This document shows positions 1 to 5,787 of a stretch of 5,787 nt of DNA, piece after piece. The number at the start of each line of letters is the position of its first letter. Positions within the stretch are counted from its first letter, which is position 1. Under the pieces are notes generated by a model. The model was given only the letters and a program-made list of their open reading frames with translations, had not been told where the DNA came from and searched no databases. Origin of the DNA: a bacterium. Lineage in GTDB: Bacteria > Latescibacterota > UBA2968 > GCA-2709665. The position numbers and the translations under genes are program-made. The stretch spans positions 1-5,787 of the forward strand of contig JAQCGA010000291.1 in the NCBI GenBank assembly GCA_027619145.1, read 5' to 3'.

Positions 1-2025
1 GGCCATGAGGAAACGCTGTTTGCCATTGCAACAGACCCGAAGGCATCTCGGACGAGTGTGAGTATTTATTACAAGCAGCCGGTTCGTGAAGAAGGCACGG
101 AGGCGGCATATCGGCAGAGCCTGGTGGAGTCGCTGTATAATGGAATGTTGAATGCGCGATTGAGCGAGTTGACGAAAAAGCCCGATGCGCCGTTCTTATA
201 TGGTAACTCTGGGCAGGGGCGCTTTATTCGGACGAAGGAATTTTATTATTTGGGCGGGGGTGTCAAGGAAGATGGGATCCTGCGCGGTCTGGAGGCGTTG
301 CTTACAGAAGGGGCGCGTGTGCAGCAGCACGGGTTTACACAGACCGAACTGGAGCGCGAAAAGGTGGAGATGCTACGCGGGATGGAACGGACCTACGAGG
401 AGCGGGATAAGCTTCAATCCCGCGGGTTTGCGTCTGAATATATTCGGCATTATTTGACGGGAGAACCGATTCCGGGTATCGAATATGAGTACGGGCTGTA
501 TCAGAAGTTGCTTCCAGGCATTCAACTGGAGGAAGTGAACCGGTTGGCTGGGGAATGGATTACAGATCACGATCGAGTGATTCTGTTGGACGGGCCGGAG
601 AAGGAAGGTGTGGAGATGCCCACGGAAGAAGCTCTGGCGGAGGCTATTGCGCGGGTGGCACAGGTACAGGTTGCGGCATATGAGGACCGGGTGTCCGATC
701 AGCCGCTGGTAGAAACACTTCCACAGGCGGCCGAAATCGTTCAGGAAACACAGGTTTCGGAACTGGGTGTGACGGAGTGGGCGTTGGGGAATGGGGTTAA
801 GGTAGTGTTGAAACCGACCGATTTCAAGAACGATCAAGTTTTGTTTTCTGCGTTCAGTCCGGGTGGACATTCGCTGGTTTCGGATAAGGACTATGTTTCG
901 GCAACCAGTGCGGTATCTGTGCTGCGAGAGAGTGGGGTGGGCGCGTTTGATCTGGTGGCATTACAGAAAAAACTGGCGGGTAAAGCTGTGGGTGTGTCAC
1001 CCTGGATTGGGGATTTGCAGGAGGGGATGAATGGGAGTGCATCGCCGAAGGATCTGGAAACGTTGTTTCAGTTGATTTATCTGTCTTTTACTGCGCCAAG
1101 AAAAGATACGACTGCGTTTCTGGCCTACAAGGAGCGGATGCTGGGGATGTTGAAGAACCGAAGTGCGGACCCGCGTGCAGCATTTGGCGATACATTGCAG
1201 GTGACGCTTGCACAGCATCACTATCGTGCCCGGCCCTGGTCTGAGGCCTTGTTGGAGGAGATGGATCTGGACCGGTCCCTTGAGGTGTACAGGGATCGAT
1301 TCGCAGATGCGAGCGATTTCATATTTGTGTTTGTGGGTAATCTGGACACGGCTCAGGTGAAACCTCTGGTGAAGACTTATCTGGGCGGATTGCCTGCGTT
1401 GCATCGGAATGAGACCTGGAAGGATGTTGGGGTGCGCCCGCCCGAAGGGGTTCTGGAAAAAATTGTACGCAAGGGATTGGAGCCCAAGAGCAATACTCGA
1501 ATTGTGTTCACCGGTCCATTTGAATGGACGAGGCAGAACCGGTACGATTTGGATGCGATGACACAGGTGCTGGGGATTAAGCTACGCGAGGTGATGCGGG
1601 AAGATATGGGCGGAACCTACGGGGTAGGAGTTTGGGAGTCTACGTCGCGTTATCCCAGAGAAGGGTACAGTATTAATGTGAGTTTTGGCTGCTCGCCGGA
1701 ACGTGTGAACGAGCTGATGGAGGCAGTGTTTGCGCAGGTCGACAGTTTGAAGCGTGTAGGCACAACAGATGTGTATTTGAATAAGGTGAAGGAGAGTCAG
1801 CGGCGTGGCCGGGAAGTTGCGATGAAGGAGAATGGGTTCTGGCGCGGTGCTCTGGAGTCTGTTTATGAACACGGACAGGACCCATTGACGATTTTGACCT
1901 ACAATGAGCTGGTGGAAGGTTTGACGCTGGAGGCGGTGCAGAAGGCGGCGCAGAAGTATTTTGACATGAGAAACTATGTAAGAGTGGTGTTGTATCCGGA
2001 GACAATGGAGGGTAGAGAAGAATAG
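1..2025 (+). CDS. M16 family (insulinase/pitrilysin-like) zinc peptidase, 5' partial
   Basis: Frame 1 is open from the first base, and the residues before the GTG at 58 (GHEETLFAIATDPKASRTSV) continue the family pattern. The gene therefore starts before the window and 58 is not a real start. The 674 visible residues are the later part of a two-repeat M16 protein, usually 900 or more residues. Residues 1 to about 200 are the C-terminal half of the first repeat, with HGFTQTELEREK from residue 110. The second repeat begins near residue 255 (NGVKVVLKP at 264-272), has VFVGNLD at 443-449, and carries the Arg533/Tyr540 pair in MREDMGGTYGV, spaced as in the substrate-binding R-Y pair of M16 enzymes. 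Its HxxEH-equivalent region (about 304-314, AVSVLRESGVG) is degenerate, as expected for the non-catalytic repeat. The zinc-binding HxxEH and any signal peptide lie upstream. Homologues are usually exported and degrade peptides; location here cannot be judged. Family confidence is high, substrate unknown. Confidence 0.93.
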   Translation, partial: GHEETLFAIATDPKASRTSVSIYYKQPVREEGTEAAYRQSLVESLYNGMLNARLSELTKKPDAPFLYGNSGQGRFIRTKEFYYLGGGVKEDGILRGLEALLTEGARVQQHGFTQTELEREKVEMLRGMERTYEERDKLQSRGFASEYIRHYLTGEPIPGIEYEYGLYQKLLPGIQLEEVNRLAGEWITDHDRVILLDGPEKEGVEMPTEEALAEAIARVAQVQVAAYEDRVSDQPLVETLPQAAEIVQETQVSELGVTEWALGNGVKVVLKPTDFKNDQVLFSAFSPGGHSLVSDKDYVSATSAVSVLRESGVGAFDLVALQKKLAGKAVGVSPWIGDLQEGMNGSASPKDLETLFQLIYLSFTAPRKDTTAFLAYKERMLGMLKNRSADPRAAFGDTLQVTLAQHHYRARPWSEALLEEMDLDRSLEVYRDRFADASDFIFVFVGNLDTAQVKPLVKTYLGGLPALHRNETWKDVGVRPPEGVLEKIVRKGLEPKSNTRIVFTGPFEWTRQNRYDLDAMTQVLGIKLREVMREDMGGTYGVGVWESTSRYPREGYSINVSFGCSPERVNELMEAVFAQVDSLKRVGTTDVYLNKVKESQRRGREVAMKENGFWRGALESVYEHGQDPLTILTYNELVEGLTLEAVQKAAQKYFDMRNYVRVVLYPETMEGREE

Positions 2026-2081
2026 ACAGATTGAGGCGTTGAAGAAGTCTCGATGGTTCATATTCTGTTGCAAGATGAGTC

Positions 2082-2089
2082 AAGGGGGG
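2082..2089 (+). promoter_or_regulatory. Ribosome binding site deciding the start of the URO-D-fold gene
   Basis: The purine run AAGGGGGG ends 4 bases before the ATG at 2094 but only 1 base before the in-frame GTG at 2091. The GTG is too close for normal initiation, so the ATG is the better start. The two choices differ by one residue. Confidence 0.6.
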
Positions 2090-2093
2090 TGTG

Positions 2094-3245
2094 ATGGCGA
2101 AGCGGCGGATTGAGGATGGGCATCGGGCGCTGGAGATTCACCGGGCCATGGAGGTGGACCGAAAGACTTATCTGGATTATATGACGTTCCAGGCTGCTGG
2201 CCCGCCCCTGTTTACGGAGATTTTTGGACCCCTTATTGGCCTGAAGGACGAATGGCAGGCGCAAGGTGCGAGTCCGGAGGAGCTGGATTTCTCGGTATTT
2301 CGCTACCGGCGTCCTATGGCGCATTTGGTTCAGGTGAATACAGGGTGGATGGGAGGGGTGGAGCCAGAAATTCTGGAAGAGACAGACGAGTACATGATTG
2401 GGAAGGATCGGTACGGGCGGAAAGTGAAGCTGTTCAAGCAGTCGGCCACGTTGCCTTTGCCGCTGGACCATCCGGTAGAGACCATGGACGATTGGCTACG
2501 GGTGAAATCTCATTACATGTTTTCCGAGGAGCGGTTCGTACGAGGGAGGAAGGAAGGTGCGCTGAAGGCACGGGAACAGGGGCTGGTGATTTCGGTGGGG
2601 ATGCCCGGCGGGTTTGATGAACCGCGCCAGCTTCTGGGTGAGGCGGCACTCTGTGAGGCGTATTATGCGCAGCCGGAGATGATTTATGACATGCTGGAGA
2701 CGATGGGCAGTACAGCGGTACAGGTGCTGGAACGGGTTTCTGCGGAGGTCCCGGTAGATCAGCTTTTTGTGCATGAAGATATGGCCGGCAAGAGCGGTCC
2801 ACTGGCGGGGCCTCGCCAGGTAAAAGAATTCCTGCAACCGTACTACCGCAGGGCGTGGGATATGCTGGCAGACCGGGGCGCGCGTTTGTTCGCCCAGGAT
2901 TCGGATGGAGATATGAATCCTGTAATTCCGGCGTTTCTGGATGCCGGGATTAATTTGATGTACCCCAATGAGCCTGCGGCGGGGGTGGATATTGTGAAGC
3001 TACGCATGGAGTATGGGACAAAACTGGCTTTCTGGGGTGGAATTGACAAGCACGTGTTGCGGCGAAGCCGGGAGGAGATTGAGGCGGAGCTGGAGTACAA
3101 GGTTCCGCCGATGGTGAAATCAGGAACTCTTTTGCTGGGATTAGATCACCGCATTCCGAATGGTACGCCACTGGAGAATTACCGGTTTTATATTCAAAAG
3201 GCCTGGGCGATTATAGACCGTGAATACGCAGCTCTTGAAGGATAG
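2094..3245 (+). CDS. Uroporphyrinogen decarboxylase-fold (URO-D family) protein, not HemE
   Basis: The 383-residue product matches the broad URO-D superfamily, TIM-barrel enzymes that include HemE and the corrinoid/thiol methyltransferases MtaA, MtbA and CmuA. Family-like features are HEDMAGKSGP at residues 227-236, QDSDGD ending at 273, GGIDKHVL after the next strand, and GLDHRIPNGTPLENYRFY with His352 near the C-terminus. The N-terminal RQAGR-type substrate motif of HemE is absent, so heme synthesis is unlikely. At the position where MtaA-type enzymes have zinc-binding His-x-Cys before Gly, this protein has Asp269-Ser-Asp271-Gly. Its only cysteine is Cys187, so a Cys-based zinc site looks impossible. 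No signal peptide or membrane segment is visible; it is probably cytoplasmic. It starts 68 bases after the M16 stop and its stop directly abuts an ATG of the next reading frame, so it probably leads an operon with the downstream genes. Fold assignment is strong; the reaction is unknown. Confidence 0.88.
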   Translation: MAKRRIEDGHRALEIHRAMEVDRKTYLDYMTFQAAGPPLFTEIFGPLIGLKDEWQAQGASPEELDFSVFRYRRPMAHLVQVNTGWMGGVEPEILEETDEYMIGKDRYGRKVKLFKQSATLPLPLDHPVETMDDWLRVKSHYMFSEERFVRGRKEGALKAREQGLVISVGMPGGFDEPRQLLGEAALCEAYYAQPEMIYDMLETMGSTAVQVLERVSAEVPVDQLFVHEDMAGKSGPLAGPRQVKEFLQPYYRRAWDMLADRGARLFAQDSDGDMNPVIPAFLDAGINLMYPNEPAAGVDIVKLRMEYGTKLAFWGGIDKHVLRRSREEIEAELEYKVPPMVKSGTLLLGLDHRIPNGTPLENYRFYIQKAWAIIDREYAALEG

Positions 3246-3278
3246 ATGGATTTTTCGTGGGGTGAACCACGCGACATG

Positions 3279-3284
3279 AAAGGG
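3279..3284 (+). promoter_or_regulatory. Ribosome binding site deciding the start of the Gfo/Idh/MocA gene
   Basis: AAAGGG lies 6 bases before the ATG at 3291, a good initiation spacing. The upstream ATG at 3246 has GAAGGA (3237-3242) only 3 bases away, and the ATG at 3276 has no purine-rich site at a suitable distance. This favours 3291. Confidence 0.55.
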
Positions 3285-3290
3285 AACAGG

Positions 3291-4325
3291 ATGGCAGCGT
3301 TCAAAAAAGCGGGTGATATTAAGGTAGGGGTGATTGGGTACGGCGGGGCGTTTAATATGGGGCGGCGGCATTTGGAAGATATGCAGATTGCCGGTATGAC
3401 GCCGGTTGCGGTAGCTGAGTTGGATCCGGAGCGACTGCAGGTGGCCGTGCAGGATTTTCCCGGTATTCAGGGGTTTGACTCGCCGGTGAAGATGCTGGAA
3501 GAATCGGACGTGAATCTGGTGGTGTTGATTACGCCGCACAATACGCACGCGAAGCTGGCGTTGCAGTGCTTGAGAGCAGGGCGCCATGTGATTAGCGAGA
3601 AACCGCTTGCGATTACCACTGCGGATTGTGATGCGATGATTCGGGAGGCCCAGAAGCGGAAGTTGCTACTGTCCACATACCACAATCGGCATTGGGACGG
3701 GTGCGTTCTGGAGGCGGTGGATCAGCTTATAAAGAAGAAGGCGATTGGAGATGTGTACCGAATTGAAGCGCATATTGGCGGATTTGGGCAACCGGGAGAC
3801 TGGTGGCGGAGCAGCCGGAAGATTTCGGGCGGGATTCTGTACGACTGGGGGGTACATCTGCTGGAGTATTCTTTGCAGTTAATCGATTCTGAAGTTGTTG
3901 AAGTCAGTGGATATGCCAAATCTGGATTTTGGGCGTCCAAGACGAAATGGAAAGAAGATACGAATGAAGATGTAGCCTCTGCGGTGGTGCGTTTTGAAAA
4001 CGGGGCGTGGTTGAATTTGACAGTTTCGTCGCTGGAGGCAAATCCGAAACAGGGGCAACTGGAGATCGCAGGTACAAAAGGAAGTTATGTGTTTGACGGA
4101 CGAACCTTCGAGTTGATCCAGCAGAAGGGCGACCGGAAGGTTATTACAAAGGGCAACAACCGGCCCAGCACGTGGGAAGAGTTTTACAAGAATGTTGCCG
4201 CAAATTTAATGGGAAAAGCGGAGCTGGTCATTACACCCGAATGGTCCCGGCGTCCCATTCACATTCTAGATCTGGCGGTGAGAAGCGCGGCACAGGGACG
4301 GGCCATTAAAGCAAAATACAGGTAA
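3291..4325 (+). CDS. Gfo/Idh/MocA family NAD(P)-dependent oxidoreductase
   Basis: From the preferred start the product has 344 residues, normal for the family. The N-terminal Rossmann domain opens with IKVGVIGYGGAFNMGRRH (residues 10-27), a glycine-rich dinucleotide-binding loop. EKP with Lys104 is the conserved cofactor/catalytic motif. The C-terminal alpha/beta domain carries GGILYDWGVH at 180-189, giving the usual catalytic Asp185 and His189. All key residues are present, so it should be an active dehydrogenase, reductase or related enzyme, most likely on a sugar, inositol or similar polyol; the substrate is not predictable. It is probably cytoplasmic. In-frame ATGs at 3246 and 3276 would add 15 or 5 residues, but the added stretch (MDFSWGEPRD...) does not resemble the family, whose members commonly begin a few residues before the Rossmann strand. 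It sits between the URO-D-fold gene (45-base gap) and the dimethylformamidase-like gene (61-base gap). Confidence 0.92.
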   Translation: MAAFKKAGDIKVGVIGYGGAFNMGRRHLEDMQIAGMTPVAVAELDPERLQVAVQDFPGIQGFDSPVKMLEESDVNLVVLITPHNTHAKLALQCLRAGRHVISEKPLAITTADCDAMIREAQKRKLLLSTYHNRHWDGCVLEAVDQLIKKKAIGDVYRIEAHIGGFGQPGDWWRSSRKISGGILYDWGVHLLEYSLQLIDSEVVEVSGYAKSGFWASKTKWKEDTNEDVASAVVRFENGAWLNLTVSSLEANPKQGQLEIAGTKGSYVFDGRTFELIQQKGDRKVITKGNNRPSTWEEFYKNVAANLMGKAELVITPEWSRRPIHILDLAVRSAAQGRAIKAKYR

Positions 4326-4359
4326 AACTCATTGCGTTTTTGAGTAAGCTGATTTTCAT

Positions 4360-4381
4360 TTTTCCGATTCTTGTCGGGGGA
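4360..4381 (+). promoter_or_regulatory. Possible hairpin covering the ribosome binding site of the dimethylformamidase-like gene
   Basis: Bases 4360-4367 (TTTTCCGA) can pair with 4374-4381 (TCGGGGGA) around a 6-base loop. This gives five Watson-Crick pairs and three adjacent G-U wobbles. The right arm contains the GGGGGA Shine-Dalgarno site (4376-4381), 5 bases before the ATG at 4387. If it forms, it would limit initiation. The ribosome binding site itself is well supported; the hairpin is weak and could be chance. Confidence 0.3.
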
Positions 4382-4386
4382 TTTTC

Positions 4387-5712
4387 ATGGCATCGAAGAA
4401 GAAGGACACGGTATATCATACGCCACCGGTGTTTACGCCGCCAGATGTGACAGTCATGCAGGGATATTCGTCGCGTTTGTCCGGTGCGCCGGAAGACAAT
4501 ATTGCTTTCCGGATGACGACGGGTGCATCCAGTTACGATGTCACGTTTTATCGGTTGGGTGAAGGTGGGGAAGTCGTTGGAGCGTTGAAAGGGGTGGAAG
4601 GGCGCGTACAGGCCTGCCCGGAAAAGGCCTGGGAAACAGGGTGTGATTGGGCAACAGATTTTTACTGGGTTATCCCGGAAGAAGCGCGAACAGGAATGTA
4701 TGCCGGGAAGTTTGTAGATGGGAACGGAGCGGTGTGTTATGTACCATTTGTGGTGAAGCCCCGGTTTGATCAGAAGGGAGATGTGGCTCTGCTGGCATCC
4801 ACGAATACATGGAATGCTTACAATGGTTGGGGGGGGATGTCTGCATACAGTGAACCACAGCCCAAGACGTTGAGTCTGGACCGGCCGATGCCGGTGGCTA
4901 CACCAGCAGGCGAGGGCCGGAATCATCTGGTGCGGGCAGAAATGTGGGCGCTGGACTGGATGGAGTCGTGTGGGTATAAGACGGATGTGTATGCGGATAT
5001 GGACCTTCATCAGGGCTGGGACTGGTTGAAGGAGTACCGAGCGCTGGTGGTCAGTACGCACAGCGAGTACTGGTCTGAACCGATGCGGGACCACCTGGAT
5101 GCGTATCTGGCTTCGGGTGGGAGTCTGTTGTATTTATCCGGCAACGGAGTTTACTGGAAAGTGACGTACGATCCGTCTTGCCGTGTGATGGAGATCCGTA
5201 AGGATGGAAAGCCACATTATCAGACCGGTGAACCGGGTGGGTTGTGGCGAAACCTGGGCAGGCCCGAACACGGGGTGCTGGGGGTGGGCTATGCACGGCC
5301 GGGGTATATGACGTTTGCGCCTTATCGAGTGGAGGAGGCTACGCACTGGATCTTTGATGGGCTGGATTTGAAGAACGGCGATTTGATTGGGCAAGAGGGG
5401 ATCAATGGGGGACCAGCAAGTGGGTGGGAAGCAGACCAGGTACGGGAGGGGTGGTCACCGGAAAATCTGGTGGTGCTGGCACGGGGAATCAATGCGGAAG
5501 ATTATATGATGCCGGGTGAGTCTGCGGTATATCCGGATCCGAATTATGAGTGGGATGGAAAAGGTGGTGCGCATATGACGTATTACGATCATTCGGGTGG
5601 TGGGGGTGTGTTTTCCGTGGGGTCTATTGCGTTTGGTGGGAGTTTGGTGGTGGACAAGCCGTTGCAGGGCGTGGTGCGGAACGTGCTGGATCGATATTTA
5701 CAGAAAAAGTAA
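4387..5712 (+). CDS. N,N-dimethylformamidase beta-subunit-like protein (putative iron-dependent amide hydrolase)
   Basis: The 441-residue product resembles the catalytic portion of N,N-dimethylformamidase large subunit, which hydrolyses dimethylformamide to formate and dimethylamine. Residues about 15-115 look like the beta-sandwich domain (MQGYSSRLSGAPEDNIAFRM, ending in GMYAGKF). After about 125 comes the glutamine-amidotransferase-like alpha/beta domain: NTWNAYNGWGG around 141-150, HSEYWS at 225-230, SGGSLLYLSGN at 243-253, SGWEAD at 345-350 and GGGGVFSVGSIAFGGS at 404-419. Candidate iron ligands are Tyr105, Tyr145 and Glu227; His225 and perhaps Glu348 match further active-site residues. 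It is much shorter than the about 760-residue Paracoccus enzyme, and no small-subunit gene is visible. There is no signal peptide; the N-terminus (MASKKKD) suggests a cytoplasmic protein. GGGGGA at 4376-4381 supports the ATG. Family assignment is good; the true substrate is unknown, and dimethylformamide itself is only one possibility. Confidence 0.85.
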   Translation: MASKKKDTVYHTPPVFTPPDVTVMQGYSSRLSGAPEDNIAFRMTTGASSYDVTFYRLGEGGEVVGALKGVEGRVQACPEKAWETGCDWATDFYWVIPEEARTGMYAGKFVDGNGAVCYVPFVVKPRFDQKGDVALLASTNTWNAYNGWGGMSAYSEPQPKTLSLDRPMPVATPAGEGRNHLVRAEMWALDWMESCGYKTDVYADMDLHQGWDWLKEYRALVVSTHSEYWSEPMRDHLDAYLASGGSLLYLSGNGVYWKVTYDPSCRVMEIRKDGKPHYQTGEPGGLWRNLGRPEHGVLGVGYARPGYMTFAPYRVEEATHWIFDGLDLKNGDLIGQEGINGGPASGWEADQVREGWSPENLVVLARGINAEDYMMPGESAVYPDPNYEWDGKGGAHMTYYDHSGGGGVFSVGSIAFGGSLVVDKPLQGVVRNVLDRYLQKK

Positions 5713-5722
5713 AATTTCCAAC

Positions 5723-5729
5723 GGAGGGG
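5723..5729 (+). promoter_or_regulatory. Ribosome binding site of the PHP-domain gene
   Basis: GGAGGGG is a near-consensus Shine-Dalgarno sequence ending 2 bases before the ATG at 5732, with the GGAGG core 4 bases away. It is the strongest such site in the window and supports this short partial gene as real. Confidence 0.65.
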
Positions 5730-5731
5730 TT

Positions 5732-5787
5732 ATGGCCGAAGTACAGAACCCGGCGGCCCCGTACGATTTACACCTGCATACGTACTG
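5732..5787 (+). CDS. PHP-domain protein, 3' partial (first 18 codons)
   Basis: Only the first 18 codons are inside the window: MAEVQNPAAPYDLHLHTY. The YDLHLHTY ending (His14 and His16) is the first metal-binding HxH motif at the start of PHP domains. These are metal-dependent phosphoesterases or hydrolases related to histidinol phosphatase and the polymerase exonuclease domain. The start is supported by a strong ribosome binding site and lies 19 bases after the previous stop, so the gene is probably translated from the same transcript as the dimethylformamidase-like gene. An HxH motif also opens amidohydrolases of the TatD and urease types, so that alternative stays open, although the D-L-H-x-H-T-Y context favours PHP. 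Substrate and full length cannot be judged. Confidence 0.75.
   Translation, partial: MAEVQNPAAPYDLHLHTY

Noticed and set aside
58..60. GTG as the start of the M16 gene
   Set aside because: The frame is open to base 1 and the residues before it match the family pattern, so this is an internal valine codon of a truncated gene.
2039..2066. Possible sigma-70-type promoter TTGAAG-N16-TATTCT in the gap before the URO-D-fold gene
   Set aside because: Each hexamer matches consensus at only 4 of 6 positions and the organism is unknown. The location is sensible but the match is at chance level.
2094..3245. Annotation as uroporphyrinogen decarboxylase HemE
   Set aside because: The protein lacks the N-terminal RQAGR motif and has divergent active-site motifs, with no heme-synthesis genes nearby. 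Only the fold family is supported.
4327..4345. ACTCA-9-base loop-TGAGT hairpin just after the oxidoreductase stop, as a terminator
   Set aside because: The stem has only five pairs, is AT-rich, and is not followed by a T-run, so it is too weak for an intrinsic terminator.
4351..4388. Direct repeat GATTTTCAT at 4351-4359 and 4380-4388
   Set aside because: It is a nine-base AT-rich match in a short gap, the second copy overlaps the start codon, and there is no symmetry or third copy to suggest an operator.
373..5394. Many antisense open reading frames, the longest at 4306-5094 on the - strand (262 codons)
   Set aside because: They lie opposite well-supported genes, their translations are low-complexity and rich in His, Pro, Arg and Leu, they match no family I know, and they are explained by the G-rich bias of the coding strand.

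Overview
This is an ordinary-looking stretch of bacterial chromosome of moderate GC content (a little over 50% by eye). All genes lie on the + strand, spacing is short, and Shine-Dalgarno sites are recognisable. The coding strand is rich in G. The family mix is an M16 peptidase, a non-HemE URO-D-fold protein, a Gfo/Idh/MocA oxidoreductase, a dimethylformamidase-beta-like protein and a PHP protein. It resembles the metabolic gene sets of uncultured lineages such as Latescibacterota or Poribacteria, but that placement is only an impression from family content. I see no tRNA, rRNA, CRISPR array, insertion sequence or phage gene.

Layout: (1) 1-2025, the 3' part of a large two-repeat M16 zinc peptidase whose catalytic N-terminus lies before the window. 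(2) 2026-2093, a short gap with the ribosome binding site of the next gene. (3) 2094-3245, a URO-D-fold (TIM-barrel) protein that is not a true uroporphyrinogen decarboxylase. (4) 3291-4325, a Gfo/Idh/MocA NAD(P)-dependent oxidoreductase, probably starting at the third in-frame ATG. (5) 4326-4386, a 61-base gap containing a possible hairpin over the next ribosome binding site. (6) 4387-5712, a 441-residue homologue of the catalytic part of N,N-dimethylformamidase beta subunit. (7) 5732-5787, the first 18 codons of a PHP-domain protein, cut by the window end.

Genes 3 to 7 probably form one transcription unit, with gaps of 45, 61 and 19 bases after the preferred starts. They read as a small catabolic set: a redox enzyme for a sugar- or polyol-like substrate, a candidate iron-dependent amide hydrolase, a candidate metallo-hydrolase or phosphoesterase, and a URO-D-fold enzyme of unknown chemistry. 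The substrate cannot be read from the sequence. The M16 peptidase looks functionally unrelated.

The points most worth a second look are these. The dimethylformamidase-like protein appears to keep the unusual 2-Tyr-1-Glu iron site in a much shorter polypeptide, with no small-subunit gene visible. The URO-D-fold protein has Asp-x-Asp where corrinoid methyltransferases carry the zinc-binding His-x-Cys.
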